From contig CAZBXQ010000003.1 of NCBI GenBank assembly GCA_964495935.1, positions 57,876 to 121,875 of the forward strand: a stretch of DNA of 64,000 nt, in the 5' to 3' direction. This document shows, one piece after another, positions 36,829 through 46,639 of this stretch (positions are counted from its first letter, which is position 1; the number at the start of each line of letters is the position of its first letter). Made by a program: the position numbers and the translations under genes. The notes beneath the pieces were generated by a model that was not told the DNA's origin, ran no database searches, and saw nothing but the letters and a program-made list of their open reading frames with translations. The stretch is from JAJYSO01 sp964495935 (GTDB lineage Bacteria; Bacteroidota; Bacteroidia; Flavobacteriales; Flavobacteriaceae).

Positions 36829-37877
36829 ATTAATCTAAACCAATTTTTGTGCTCCAGATTCCATTTCTTATTAACAAAATCATTATCAGTTACAAAATTA
36901 CCTGCCCTTTGCTTTATTTTACCTATTTCATAGTTGAAAAAGATATTTATACGTTCATCTCTATTTGATGAACTATAAACTATTCTGGCGATAGTTTCTC
37001 GTGACGGGCTTTTATGATTCGCTGTACCACCATTTGTTGAGATAATAAAGTTGTTAGATCTTATCAAGCTAAGTAACTCCTGTGAAGTATTATTTAAACT
37101 TCCATGATGAGATATTTTAACATAATCGATTTCAATAGGATTACTTTGATTATACCCATTTTCTTTTAAACTTTTGACTATAACCTCAGGGCGTGAATCT
37201 CCTAACAATAAGAGTGATACATCCGGGCACTCTAAAATAAACGCAATTGAAGAAGAATTGAAAATATCCTCTTTTATGCTCTTATTAGGAGAAAATGGAA
37301 TTCTATTCAAATTCTCGAATGATTCTGGGTAGGTATCTCTTTGAACCGAAATATTGATATAGTCAGACTTTCTCTTTTTTAATTTGAATGTTTTCCACAG
37401 TGAATAAAGCTCATTCTTGATTTCTGGAGTTGGAGATAATATTTCAAATTTGAGTCCTGATTTTACGATTTGCTTTATGTCTGTGGATATCTCCACTAAC
37501 TTTACTTCCGGTTTCTTTTTAAGAATTAAATCTTTTAAATTATTGCCTTGCCTTATACTAATTAATTCACCATTATTGGTTTCAACAAGTTCAGGATAGT
37601 TCATCCAAATTTCATCAATAGTAAGTTTGTCTATTATACTGCTTTCAAATAGCTTAATTAAGCCGGAGATATGATCCGAATCAATATGAGTTAATACAAT
37701 TAAGTTAATATGGATATTGTTCGTTAACATATTTCTAAGAGAATATCTAAAAGTCTGAGCAGTGCCCCCATCAATCAGTATATTGAACTCTTCATTGTTT
37801 TGATCAAAAGTCTTAATAAATATACAGTCTCCATGAAAAGCTGGTAGTATGGCAAACTCTGTTTTATCTCTTCTCAT
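36825..37877 (-). CDS. Metallo-beta-lactamase-fold hydrolase, ComEC-like
   Basis: The 350-residue protein has AFHGDCIFIKT, LIDGGTAQ, the metal-binding LTHIDSDHISG, the second-site LLLLGDSRPEV and VKISHHGSLNNTS. It is closest in pattern to the hydrolase domain of ComEC and stand-alone relatives that cleave phosphodiesters. There is no signal peptide or membrane helix. It is first in the four-gene operon and overlaps the protease by 4 bp. It may be a second, nucleic-acid or nucleotide-cleaving effector of the system. Confidence 0.82.
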   Translation of the reverse strand: MRRDKTEFAILPAFHGDCIFIKTFDQNNEEFNILIDGGTAQTFRYSLRNMLTNNIHINLIVLTHIDSDHISGLIKLFESSIIDKLTIDEIWMNYPELVETNNGELISIRQGNNLKDLILKKKPEVKLVEISTDIKQIVKSGLKFEILSPTPEIKNELYSLWKTFKLKKRKSDYINISVQRDTYPESFENLNRIPFSPNKSIKEDIFNSSSIAFILECPDVSLLLLGDSRPEVIVKSLKENGYNQSNPIEIDYVKISHHGSLNNTSQELLSLIRSNNFIISTNGGTANHKSPSRETIARIVYSSSNRDERINIFFNYEIGKIKQRAGNFVTDNDFVNKKWNLEHKNWFRLI

Positions 37878-37930
37878 TAAATTTTATTCCATTAAGTTTT
37901 AATTAACGCTAAATATAATATTTTTTACAC

Positions 37931-38029
37931 CATAGTGCCTCACTATGCCAAATTTTTCCTCTCACTGCCAATTTAATATCCTCACCCTCTTTCCAAAATA
38001 CATTTGCTCTAAAACCCGCAAGGTGCGGG
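37931..38029. other. Two short hairpins between the inserted operon and traE
   Basis: CATAGTG-CCT-CACTATG (37931-37947) and CCCGCA-AGG-TGCGGG (38015-38029) are perfect 7- and 6-bp stems. The second lies 31 nt before the traE start and could be part of its leader. The first may be an operator for the divergent operon. No clear TAnnTTTG element for traE was seen. Confidence 0.4.
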
Positions 38030-38059
38030 ATTTGGATAACGCTTTAATGTATTTTGATT

Positions 38060-38365
38060 ATGAAAAAACAAAGAAAAAAAGCGCTGTTGACATTGGGTAT
38101 AGCATTGTTAGGAGTTAGCGCTTTTTCACAAGGAAATGGCTCGGCCGGAATCACGGAAGCCACACAAATGATCACTTCTTATTTTGATCCGGCCACCAAG
38201 CTTATTTATGCCATTGGTGCGGTTGTAGGGCTTATCGGAGGGGTTAAAGTCTATAACAAATTCAGTTCGGGAGATCCCGACACTTCCAAAACCGCTGCAA
38301 GCTGGTTTGGTGCCTGTATATTTTTGATTGTGGCCGCAACCATTTTACGCTCCTTCTTCTTGTAA
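38060..38365 (+). CDS. traE: TraE, small membrane conjugation protein (DUF4134)
   Basis: The product has a signal-like first helix (ALLTLGIALLGVSAFSQ), then IYAIGAVVGLIGGVKVYNKF and GACIFLIVAATILRSFFL, the two-helix VirB2-pilin-like layout of DUF4134/TraE. It is the first gene after the insertion, preceding traF by 12 bp. The ATG at 38060 is preferred to the TTG at 38054. Confidence 0.88.
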   Translation: MKKQRKKALLTLGIALLGVSAFSQGNGSAGITEATQMITSYFDPATKLIYAIGAVVGLIGGVKVYNKFSSGDPDTSKTAASWFGACIFLIVAATILRSFFL

Positions 38366-38377
38366 CTCCTTTGCCTT

Positions 38378-38710
38378 ATGAACACTTATAACATCAATAA
38401 AGGGATTGGAAGGACAGTGGAATTCAAAGGATTAAAATCACAGTACCTCTTTCTGTTTGCCGGGGGATTGCTCGGAATCATCATTCTGGTGATGATCCTT
38501 TATATGACCGGAGTAAACTCCTATATCTGTTTGCTTCTTGGTGCAGGCGGTGCTTCACTTATCATTTGGAAAACTTTTTCACTGAACAAGAAATATGGCA
38601 CCCACGGACTGATGAAAATGGGGGCGAGAAAAAGACATCCCGACTATATCGTTTGTCGAAAACCCATCCACCGCTATTTAAAGTTCACTTCTAAAGTCAA
38701 TAGAAAATGA
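38378..38710 (+). CDS. traF: TraF, membrane conjugation protein (DUF4133)
   Basis: The 110-residue protein has INKGIGRTVEFKGLKSQYLF at the N-terminus, two adjacent membrane helices and a short basic tail, matching DUF4133/TraF, the VirB3-like subunit. It overlaps traG by 4 bp. Confidence 0.88.
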   Translation: MNTYNINKGIGRTVEFKGLKSQYLFLFAGGLLGIIILVMILYMTGVNSYICLLLGAGGASLIIWKTFSLNKKYGTHGLMKMGARKRHPDYIVCRKPIHRYLKFTSKVNRK

Positions 38711-41211
38711 GAAATAATTCCAAAATCACCACTCTGGAAAATAAATTTCCGCTATTGGCTGTAGAGAATAATTGCATTCTCTCGAAAGATGCAGATATCA
38801 CGGCTTGTTTTAAAGTAGAGTTGCCAGAATTATTTACGGTGGCTTCCGCGGAGTATGAGGCCATTCATTCTACTTGGCATAAAGCAATCAAGACCTTACC
38901 GGATTTCACCATCGTTCATAAACAGGACTGGTATATCAAAGAAAACTATACCCCCAATTTGGCAAAGGACGACCAAAGTTTTTTGTCGAAATCCTATCAA
39001 CGTCATTTTAATGAACGTCCGTTTTTGAACCATTACTGCTATCTGTTTTTGACAAAGACCACTAAAGACCGGATGCGGATGCAGAGTAATTTCAGTTCGC
39101 TATGCAAAGGAACATTGATTCCAAAGGAAATTAGAAACAAGGAAGTCATTCGACAATTTATGGAGGCCGTCACACAGTTTGAGCGAATTGTCAACGACAG
39201 TGGATTAGTGAAGTTAAACCGTTTAACCGAAGAAGACATCCTTGGGACAGATGAACAACAGGGATTGTTGGAACATTACCTTACCCTTTCGAAAGAAAGT
39301 CATACCCCAATGCAGGATATCGCTATAGGCGCGGAAGAAGTGCGTGTCGGAAACAAAAGGTTGTGCTTGCACACCCTATCCGATGCAGATGACCTTCCCG
39401 GTACCGTTTCGGCAGATACCCGTTTTGAAAAACTATCCACCGATCGTAGCGATTGTTTGTTATCCTTTGCGGCTCCGGTGGGTTTGCTACTCAATTGTAA
39501 TCATATCTACAACCAATATTTATTTTTGGACAACAGTGAGGAGAACCTGCAAAAGTTTGAGAAATCTGCAAGGAATATGCACTCTTTGGCCAGGTATAGC
39601 CGCGCCAACCAAATCAATAAGGAATGGATTGAACGTTATTTAAATGAAGCCCATTCGTACGGCCTTTCCTCAATACGGGCACACTTTAATGTGATGGCTT
39701 GGTCGGAGGATCCTGTGGAATTGCGGCGGATAAAGAATGATTGTGGAAGTGCTTTGGCACTAATGGAGTGTAAACCCCGGCACAACACTACCGATACCGC
39801 CACTTTATATTGGGCGGGGATCCCGGGCAATGCAGGGGATTTTCCCAGTGAAGAAAGCTTTTACACGTTTATGGAACCGGCACTGTGTTTCTTTACCGAA
39901 GAGACCAACTACCAAAGTTCACCATCCCCCTTTGGAATCAAAATGGCCGACCGACTGACCGGAAAACCCCTCCATTTGGATATTTCGGACTTGCCAATGA
40001 AAAAAGGCATTATCACAAACCGGAATAAGTTTATCCTCGGCCCCTCAGGTTCGGGCAAGTCTTTTTTTACCAACCATATGGTACGGCAATATTACGAACA
40101 GGGCGCACACGTTTTGCTTGTCGATACCGGTAATTCCTACCAAGGGTTGTGCGAATTGATCAATGGAAGAACCAAAGGCGAAGACGGCGTTTATTTCACC
40201 TATACCGAAGACAATCCGATTGCCTTTAATCCCTTTTATACGGACGATGGCGTATTTGACATCGAAAAACGGGAAAGTATCAAAACCTTGATTTTAACCT
40301 TATGGAAGCGGGATGATGAACCTCCCAGTCGTTCGGAAGAAGTCGCGCTTTCCAACGCTGTGAGCGGTTATATCAAACAGATTAAAAAAGATACTGTTTA
40401 CCCTTCCTTTAATGGCTTTTATGAATATGTACAGGGCGATTACCGAAAAACTTTAGAACAAAAGAAGGTCCGGGAAAAGGATTTTGATATCGCCAATTTT
40501 CTAAACGTTTTGGAGCCTTATTACAAAGGCGGGGAATATGATTACTTGCTCAATTCCAAAGAACAGTTGGATCTATTGTCCAAACGCTTTATCGTCTTTG
40601 AAATTGATGCCATTAAAGATCATAAAATTCTCTTTCCGATAGTGACCATCATCATTATGGAAGTCTTTATCAATAAGATGCGTAGGCTTCACGGCATTCG
40701 TAAACTCATATTGATTGAGGAAGCTTGGAAAGCAATCGCCAAAGAAGGAATGGCGGAATATATAAAATACCTGTTCAAAACGGTGCGCAAATACTTTGGG
40801 GAAGCCATTGTGGTCACGCAGGAAGTGGACGACATCATTCAATCTCCCATCGTCAAAGAAAGCATCATCAACAATTCCGATTGTAAAATCCTTCTTGACC
40901 AGCGAAAGTATATGAACAAGTTCGACGACATACAAACGATGCTCGGACTAACGGACAAGGAAAAAGGTCAGGTACTCTCCATCAATATGAACAACGATCC
41001 AAACCGATTGTACAAAGAAATTTGGATTGGTCTGGGAGGCACTCATTCCGCTGTATATGCAACGGAAGTGAGCTTGGAAGAGTACTTGGCCTATACCACC
41101 GAAGAAACCGAAAAACTGGAAGTGATGCAGCTCGCTTCCGAATTGAACGGCAATGTAGAACTCGCCATTAAGCATATCGCAATGAAAAAGCGGGAACTCA
41201 CAAATCAATAA
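38707..41211 (+). CDS. traG: TraG, VirB4-like conjugation ATPase
   Basis: The 834-residue ATPase has an N-terminal VirB4-type domain, Walker A LGPSGSGKSFFTNH (glycine-rich loop 445-452), Walker B-like KLILIEEAWKAI and VTQEVDDIIQSP. It powers assembly and substrate passage in the type IV secretion channel. Full length for the family and intact. Confidence 0.94.
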   Translation: MRNNSKITTLENKFPLLAVENNCILSKDADITACFKVELPELFTVASAEYEAIHSTWHKAIKTLPDFTIVHKQDWYIKENYTPNLAKDDQSFLSKSYQRHFNERPFLNHYCYLFLTKTTKDRMRMQSNFSSLCKGTLIPKEIRNKEVIRQFMEAVTQFERIVNDSGLVKLNRLTEEDILGTDEQQGLLEHYLTLSKESHTPMQDIAIGAEEVRVGNKRLCLHTLSDADDLPGTVSADTRFEKLSTDRSDCLLSFAAPVGLLLNCNHIYNQYLFLDNSEENLQKFEKSARNMHSLARYSRANQINKEWIERYLNEAHSYGLSSIRAHFNVMAWSEDPVELRRIKNDCGSALALMECKPRHNTTDTATLYWAGIPGNAGDFPSEESFYTFMEPALCFFTEETNYQSSPSPFGIKMADRLTGKPLHLDISDLPMKKGIITNRNKFILGPSGSGKSFFTNHMVRQYYEQGAHVLLVDTGNSYQGLCELINGRTKGEDGVYFTYTEDNPIAFNPFYTDDGVFDIEKRESIKTLILTLWKRDDEPPSRSEEVALSNAVSGYIKQIKKDTVYPSFNGFYEYVQGDYRKTLEQKKVREKDFDIANFLNVLEPYYKGGEYDYLLNSKEQLDLLSKRFIVFEIDAIKDHKILFPIVTIIIMEVFINKMRRLHGIRKLILIEEAWKAIAKEGMAEYIKYLFKTVRKYFGEAIVVTQEVDDIIQSPIVKESIINNSDCKILLDQRKYMNKFDDIQTMLGLTDKEKGQVLSINMNNDPNRLYKEIWIGLGGTHSAVYATEVSLEEYLAYTTEETEKLEVMQLASELNGNVELAIKHIAMKKRELTNQ

Positions 41212-41237
41212 TTATTCATCTTTTAAAAACAGAAACA

Positions 41238-41870
41238 ATGAAAAAGCTATTATTTATGGTGATGACGGTCTTCTTATTTACCGTATCGCCTACCGTAAAC
41301 GCCCAATGGGTAGTAACCGACCCAACGAATCTGGCACAGGGCATTGTCAATAGTGCCAATGAAATCGTACAGACTTCCTCAACGGTCAGTAACGTGATCA
41401 AAAACTTTAAGGAAGTAGAGAAAGTTTATAAACAAGGTAAAGCCTACTATGATAAACTTGAAGCGGTAAACCATCTTGTGAAAGATGCCCGCAGAGTTCA
41501 GCAAACTGTGTTGATGGTCGGAGACGTATCTGAAATGTATGTTCAGAATTTTGGAAAGATGATGAACGATCCCAATTTTTCCGAACAAGAGCTTACAGCA
41601 ATTGGAAATGGATATTCAGCCTTGCTCAATGAAAGCACCGAATTATTAAAAGAGCTCAAGCAGATTATCACTGCCACAAGTCTATCCCTGAACGATAAGG
41701 AGCGGATGGACATTATTGATCGGGTCTATAAAGAGGTGAAGGAATACCACAACTTGGTGCGCTACTATACCAATAAGAATATTTCGGTGAGCTTTCTAAG
41801 GGCAAAGAAACAAAACAATACCCAACGTGTCCTTGAACTTTACGGAACTGCGAATCAAAAATACTGGTAG
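41238..41870 (+). CDS. traI: TraI, conjugation protein (DUF4141)
   Basis: The 210-residue product has a signal peptide (MTVFLFTVSPTVNAQ) and a long helical body (VVTDPTNLAQGIVNSANEIV), matching the DUF4141/TraI VirB5-like family. The gene is in order between traG and traJ, 2 bp before traJ. Not to be confused with the F-plasmid relaxase of the same name. Confidence 0.87.
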   Translation: MKKLLFMVMTVFLFTVSPTVNAQWVVTDPTNLAQGIVNSANEIVQTSSTVSNVIKNFKEVEKVYKQGKAYYDKLEAVNHLVKDARRVQQTVLMVGDVSEMYVQNFGKMMNDPNFSEQELTAIGNGYSALLNESTELLKELKQIITATSLSLNDKERMDIIDRVYKEVKEYHNLVRYYTNKNISVSFLRAKKQNNTQRVLELYGTANQKYW

Positions 41871-41872
41871 AT

Positions 41873-42865
41873 ATGGAGTTTAGCAATCTACACGAAGTAC
41901 TCCGCACGCTCTATGATGAAATGCTTCCCTTATCGGAAAATATGGCAGGAATAGCCAAAGGTGTGGCGGGACTGGGCGCATTATTTTATGTGGCCATAAA
42001 AGTTTGGCAGGCATTAAGCCGGGCAGAACCTATTGATGTCTATCCGTTGTTGCGTCCCTTTGCGATTGGTATCTGTATTATGTTTTTTCCAACCATCGTG
42101 TTGGGAACCATCAATATGGTGTTAAGTCCGGTGGTACAGGGTACCCATCATATCCTCGATGGTCAGGTACTTGACCTCAATGATTTACAGGAGAAAAAAG
42201 ACCTGCTGGAGCGGGAAGCGATGCTTCGTAATCCGGAGACCGCATATCTGGTAAGTGATGAGGAATTTGATAAAAAGCTGGATGAACTCGGTTGGTCGCC
42301 ATCCGACTTGGTCACAATGTCGGGGATGTATATGGAGCGATTTGGTTATAAAACTGAACAAAGTGTAAAAAACTGGTTTCGTAATTTATTGGAAATACTC
42401 TTTCAAGCGGCCGCTTTGGTCATTGATACGATACGAACATTTTTTCTCATTGTCCTGTCCATACTGGGGCCGATTGCTTTTGCCATTTCGGTATGGGATG
42501 GTTTCCAATCGACCTTGACCCAATGGCTGACAAGATATATCAGCGTGTATTTATGGCTTCCGGTATCGGATCTATTTAGTGCGATGCTATCAAAAATTCA
42601 GTCACTCATCATTGAACGCGATATAGAAATGCTTGCAGACCCAACCTATATACCCGATACGGGCAATACCGTTTACATCATCTTTATGATTATTGGCATC
42701 GTGGGCTACTTTACCATTCCAACTGTTACGGGCTGGATTATTCAGGCTGGAGGCGCAGGAAACTTTACCCGAAACGTGAACCGTACCGCAATGAAAGCCG
42801 GAAACGTAGCCAGTGCCGGAGCAGGATCTGCTGCGGGGAATATTGGCGGACAATTGCTGAAATAA
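41873..42865 (+). CDS. traJ: TraJ, VirB6-like polytopic channel protein
   Basis: The 330-residue protein has about six membrane helices, including PFAIGICIMFFPTIVLGTIN and LIVLSILGPIAFAISVWDGF, followed by the VYLWLPVSDLFSAM segment conserved in the Bacteroidota TraJ family. It is a probable inner-membrane channel subunit. Confidence 0.9.
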   Translation: MEFSNLHEVLRTLYDEMLPLSENMAGIAKGVAGLGALFYVAIKVWQALSRAEPIDVYPLLRPFAIGICIMFFPTIVLGTINMVLSPVVQGTHHILDGQVLDLNDLQEKKDLLEREAMLRNPETAYLVSDEEFDKKLDELGWSPSDLVTMSGMYMERFGYKTEQSVKNWFRNLLEILFQAAALVIDTIRTFFLIVLSILGPIAFAISVWDGFQSTLTQWLTRYISVYLWLPVSDLFSAMLSKIQSLIIERDIEMLADPTYIPDTGNTVYIIFMIIGIVGYFTIPTVTGWIIQAGGAGNFTRNVNRTAMKAGNVASAGAGSAAGNIGGQLLK

Positions 42866-42889
42866 AATAGGAACAAAAAATCATCTGAA

Positions 42890-43513
42890 ATGGAATTTAA
42901 AACTTTAAGAAATATAGAAAATAGCTTTAAACAAATCAGGCTATATGCCATTGTGTTTGCAGTGCTTTGCATTAGCGTGGTCGGATTTGCCATCTGGAAA
43001 TCCTATCACTTTGCCGAAGAACAACGGCAGAAGATCTATGTATTGGATAACGGCAAATCATTGATGCTTGCCCTTTCACAAGACGCCAGCATTAACCGCC
43101 CCGTAGAAGCACGGGAACACGTTCGGCGGTTTCACGAACTCTTCTTTACGTTGGCTCCGGATAAGGATGCCATAGAAAGCAATATGAAACGGGCTTTTTA
43201 TCTCGCCGATAAATCCGCCTTTAATTATTACAAGGACCTTTCGGAAAAAGGATATTACCGCAGGATTATCTCGGGAAATATCCAACAACGTATTGAAGTA
43301 GATAGCGTGGTAAGCAATTTTGATACTTATCCTTATTCCGTACGCACCTACGCGAAACAATATATCGTTCGGTCAAGTAACCTGACCAAGCGCAGCCTGG
43401 TTACTTCCTGTTATCTCGTTAATTCGGTTCGTTCCGATAACAACCCCCAAGGTTTTACCATTGAAAGCTTTTCAATTGTAGAAAATAGGGATATCGAAGT
43501 TGTCGAACGCTAA
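42890..43513 (+). CDS. traK: TraK, VirB8-like conjugation protein
   Basis: The 207-residue protein has a short cytoplasmic tail, one membrane helix (YAIVFAVLCISVVGFAIW) and a periplasmic VirB8-like domain with SNLTKRSLVTSCYLVNSV. Family match is by pattern and by position between traJ and traL. Confidence 0.9.
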   Translation: MEFKTLRNIENSFKQIRLYAIVFAVLCISVVGFAIWKSYHFAEEQRQKIYVLDNGKSLMLALSQDASINRPVEAREHVRRFHELFFTLAPDKDAIESNMKRAFYLADKSAFNYYKDLSEKGYYRRIISGNIQQRIEVDSVVSNFDTYPYSVRTYAKQYIVRSSNLTKRSLVTSCYLVNSVRSDNNPQGFTIESFSIVENRDIEVVER

Positions 43514-43523
43514 AAACTGAAAT

Positions 43524-43808
43524 ATGAAAAAGCTAAGAAAACAATTGGAAGAGCACCTGGATAAGCTGGATGAAAAATGGCAGGCGTTGCCGATTAAAAA
43601 GCAGCGTCTGTACATTCTTCTCTTTTTCATTCTTTATGCACTGTTAAGTATCGGAATTATATTCAAGGTAAGTCGGGGTTTAAAAAACAATACAAAGACT
43701 GTTACCATTGAACATATTGAAAATCCGATAGGTAATGACCATTCAAAAAAACGTGTTCGAGTGGACACACTAACAACTTTAAAATATAATAATGATGAAA
43801 GAAAATAA
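43524..43808 (+). CDS. traL: TraL, small membrane conjugation protein
   Basis: The 94-residue protein has a helical N-terminus, one membrane helix (LYILLFFILYALLSIGIIF) and a short polar tail, as in the TraL family of these operons. It overlaps traM by 17 bp. Confidence 0.75.
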   Translation: MKKLRKQLEEHLDKLDEKWQALPIKKQRLYILLFFILYALLSIGIIFKVSRGLKNNTKTVTIEHIENPIGNDHSKKRVRVDTLTTLKYNNDERK

Positions 43809-45135
43809 ACAGGAAAAATCTTCTATCCGTGTGACGGAAGGGGATATAAAAGAAAGCGAAGATTTTTCGCAGGATAGCACCATCAGCCCGATGGAAAAAC
43901 TCAAAAAGCCATTGATTTTTGGTTTGATGGGAATTGTCTTTTTAGGCTGTTTATACCTCATATTCAATCCTTCCTCGGGAAAAGAGAAAAATGAGGACAG
44001 TTTACTCAATGAATCGATCCCGGAAGCGACCAGTGCTGAATTACCAATGGATAAAGGAAAAGCTTATGAACAAGAAATGCTTGACCGCAAGGAAGAGGAA
44101 AAGCGAAAATCCTTATTGACGCTTTCGGATTATTGGAATAATTCTGATAAAACGGGGCAGCCAAACGACGGACTTCTGGAAGAAGGGCACAATGAAAGTG
44201 CAATAGAAAACCAGACTTCCACAGGGTATAGCAATCCCTCTTTGAACAGCTATCGAAATATGCAAAACACCCTGGGGAATTTTTATGAGGAGGAAAATTC
44301 CGAAACCAAAAAGTTACGGGAAGAACTGGAAGAGCTAAAAGAACAATTGGCAGAAAGGGATATCCCCGAACCTATGACCATTGACGATCAATTGGCGCTG
44401 ATGGAGAAATCTTACCAAATAGCTACAAAATATTTACCCGGAAACAATACCAATGAAAGTGAGCAGGTAAATGATAACACCCAAAAGTCACTTGATAACA
44501 ATGCTAAAGCAGATTTAATACCTTTGATTCCTACCGGTAAAAACTCGGTAACCTCTTTATATCGACAAGAAACTGACACCAGTTTTCTTCGAGAATGGTT
44601 TAGTAAGAATCACAATCAATTTTATTCCGCCGGTTCTGTAGAACAGCCCTCACAAGCAAAAAACAGTATTAAAGCCGTGGTTCAAGAGACGCAAACAATT
44701 GTGGGCGAAGCAATGATACGCTTACGGCTTTTAGAAGCAGCTAAAACCCCTCAATATACGCTTCCCGCGGGTACTCTTATCACAGCTAATGCAAAATTTC
44801 AATCCGGGCGATTGCAGTTAAATATAAACTCAATAGAATGGAACGAGCGCATTACCCCTGTAGATATCGTCGTTTACGATTTGGACGGACAGCAAGGGCT
44901 GGCTGTGCCTTATTCCCCTGAAATGAATGCACTATCGGAAATGGCTGGCAATATGAGTCAAAATACCGGAACCAGTATAATGCTCACCCAATCGGCAGGA
45001 CAACAGGCCGCAGCTGATTTAGGCCGCGGAGTTATACAAGGTGTTTCAGGGTATTTTTCAAAAAAAGTAAGGACTCCGAAAGTCACCTTGAAAGCAGGCT
45101 ACCAAGTCCTTTTACTCTCTAAAACAAATCTTTAA
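43792..45135 (+). CDS. traM: TraM, VirB10-like conjugation protein
   Basis: The 447-residue protein has a single N-terminal membrane helix (LIFGLMGIVFLGCLYLIF), a long charged linker with coiled-coil (LREELEELKEQLAERDI) and a C-terminal domain containing YTLPAGTLITANAKFQ and a hydrophobic GQQAAADLGRGVIQGVSG. This is the VirB10-like core-complex layout of TraM. Confidence 0.9.
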   Translation: MMKENKQEKSSIRVTEGDIKESEDFSQDSTISPMEKLKKPLIFGLMGIVFLGCLYLIFNPSSGKEKNEDSLLNESIPEATSAELPMDKGKAYEQEMLDRKEEEKRKSLLTLSDYWNNSDKTGQPNDGLLEEGHNESAIENQTSTGYSNPSLNSYRNMQNTLGNFYEEENSETKKLREELEELKEQLAERDIPEPMTIDDQLALMEKSYQIATKYLPGNNTNESEQVNDNTQKSLDNNAKADLIPLIPTGKNSVTSLYRQETDTSFLREWFSKNHNQFYSAGSVEQPSQAKNSIKAVVQETQTIVGEAMIRLRLLEAAKTPQYTLPAGTLITANAKFQSGRLQLNINSIEWNERITPVDIVVYDLDGQQGLAVPYSPEMNALSEMAGNMSQNTGTSIMLTQSAGQQAAADLGRGVIQGVSGYFSKKVRTPKVTLKAGYQVLLLSKTNL

Positions 45136-45144
45136 CAACAAACA

Positions 45145-46044
45145 ATGCATACTATGAAAAATCTAATTAAAACCATTTTGGGTATCGTTCTGACCATTGG
45201 AATGAATGCATCTTCTTTTGCGCAGAATACCACAGACCAACTGACTTTGGGTAAAATAGAGCCCTATAGAATGGAAGTTACCTATGATAAGACCTCACAC
45301 CTTATTTTCCCTACAGCGATTCGCTATGTGGATTTGGGAAGCGATTATTTGATTGCCGGAAAGGCAGAGGACGCAGAAAATGTTCTGCGTATCAAAGCAT
45401 CGGTAAGGGATTTTGAACCGGAAACCAATTTTTCGGTAATTACCAATGACGGACGTTTTTACAACTTTAATGTGTCTTACAACTCCTATCCAAAAGCCTT
45501 GAATTATGACCTATTAAGGATGCAAAAGAAGGTGGATAAAAACAACGGAAACGAAGTTAAGTTTGAGGAATTGGGCAATGATTCCCCTTCGCTGATCGGG
45601 TTGATTATGGAAACTCTTCATACAAGGAATAAAAAGACCATTAGGCATATTGGTGCTAAAAAGTACGGCATTCAATTCTTGCTGAAAGGAATTTATGCGC
45701 ACAATGGCAAGTATTTTTTCCATACCGAACTGCGCAACAAAACCAATGTTCCTTTCCAAATCGATTTTATGAGTTTCAAGATTGTCGATAAGAAAGTGGC
45801 GAAGCGTACCGTGGCACAAGAAAAGCCTATTTCACCTTTACGCACTTATAAACCGCTTGGAAGAGTGCAGGGCAAATCCATAGATCAAAATATATTTCTA
45901 CTTGATCAATTTACCATAGCAGACGACAAAGTCTTGGTAATTGAAGTTTTTGAAAAAAATGGAGGCCGGAATCAAGTCCTTCAAGTCGAAAACTCTGATT
46001 TGATAAAGGCCCGTCTGATTGAGGATATGAAATTGAAATTTTAG
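45145..46044 (+). CDS. traN: TraN, VirB9-like conjugation protein (DUF4138)
   Basis: The 299-residue protein has a signal peptide ending in SSFAQ, then TYDKTSHLIFPTAIRYVDLG and the C-terminal YFFHTELRNKTNVPFQIDFM, the signature of DUF4138/TraN. It forms the outer-membrane core complex with TraM. A second ATG lies at 45154. Confidence 0.92.
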   Translation: MHTMKNLIKTILGIVLTIGMNASSFAQNTTDQLTLGKIEPYRMEVTYDKTSHLIFPTAIRYVDLGSDYLIAGKAEDAENVLRIKASVRDFEPETNFSVITNDGRFYNFNVSYNSYPKALNYDLLRMQKKVDKNNGNEVKFEELGNDSPSLIGLIMETLHTRNKKTIRHIGAKKYGIQFLLKGIYAHNGKYFFHTELRNKTNVPFQIDFMSFKIVDKKVAKRTVAQEKPISPLRTYKPLGRVQGKSIDQNIFLLDQFTIADDKVLVIEVFEKNGGRNQVLQVENSDLIKARLIEDMKLKF

Positions 46045-46069
46045 TCAACCCATTTTTAAATAAGAGAAA

Positions 46070-46627
46070 ATGAAAAAATATATCTATATGCTGATGTTGC
46101 TAATGATAGGAACAACAGTTCACGCACAGCGAATGTTACCGAAACAAAAAGGATTGGAAGTCAATGCGGGCATATTATCCGGTGACCATATTGGGAATGA
46201 TTATTACCTCAATATCGGGATGACCATTAACAGTAAAAACGGAAACTATCAACTATGGGGATTGGAATACACCCACCAATACCACGACTATAAGACTATA
46301 CGTATCCCACTGGAAACCTATACCGCCGAAGGTGGCTATAGCTTCTTTTTGCTTGGGGATTTCGGCAAGAACATCACCCTTAATGCCGGAATAAGCGGCG
46401 TAGTGGGTTATGAACAAGTTAACCGTAGCAAAAGCTTACTCGATGATGGAGCAAAGATATTGAACGAGGATAATTTTATCTATGGTTTAGGCGGTCGGTT
46501 GAGTCTTGAAACCTATTTATCCGATTGGTTAGTACTTCTTCTTCAAGGACGGGCAAAGGCTTTATGGGGGACGGATTTAAAACAGTTCCGCCCATCGGCC
46601 GGAGTAGGATTAAGAATTAATTTTTAA
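46070..46627 (+). CDS. traO: TraO, outer-membrane conjugation protein
   Basis: The 185-residue protein has a signal peptide (MLMLLMIGTTVHAQ) and a small beta-barrel-like body ending in PSAGVGLRINF, a typical outer-membrane C-terminus. It matches the TraO family by position and pattern. Confidence 0.88.
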   Translation: MKKYIYMLMLLMIGTTVHAQRMLPKQKGLEVNAGILSGDHIGNDYYLNIGMTINSKNGNYQLWGLEYTHQYHDYKTIRIPLETYTAEGGYSFFLLGDFGKNITLNAGISGVVGYEQVNRSKSLLDDGAKILNEDNFIYGLGGRLSLETYLSDWLVLLLQGRAKALWGTDLKQFRPSAGVGLRINF

Positions 46628-46639
46628 AAATATAAAAAG

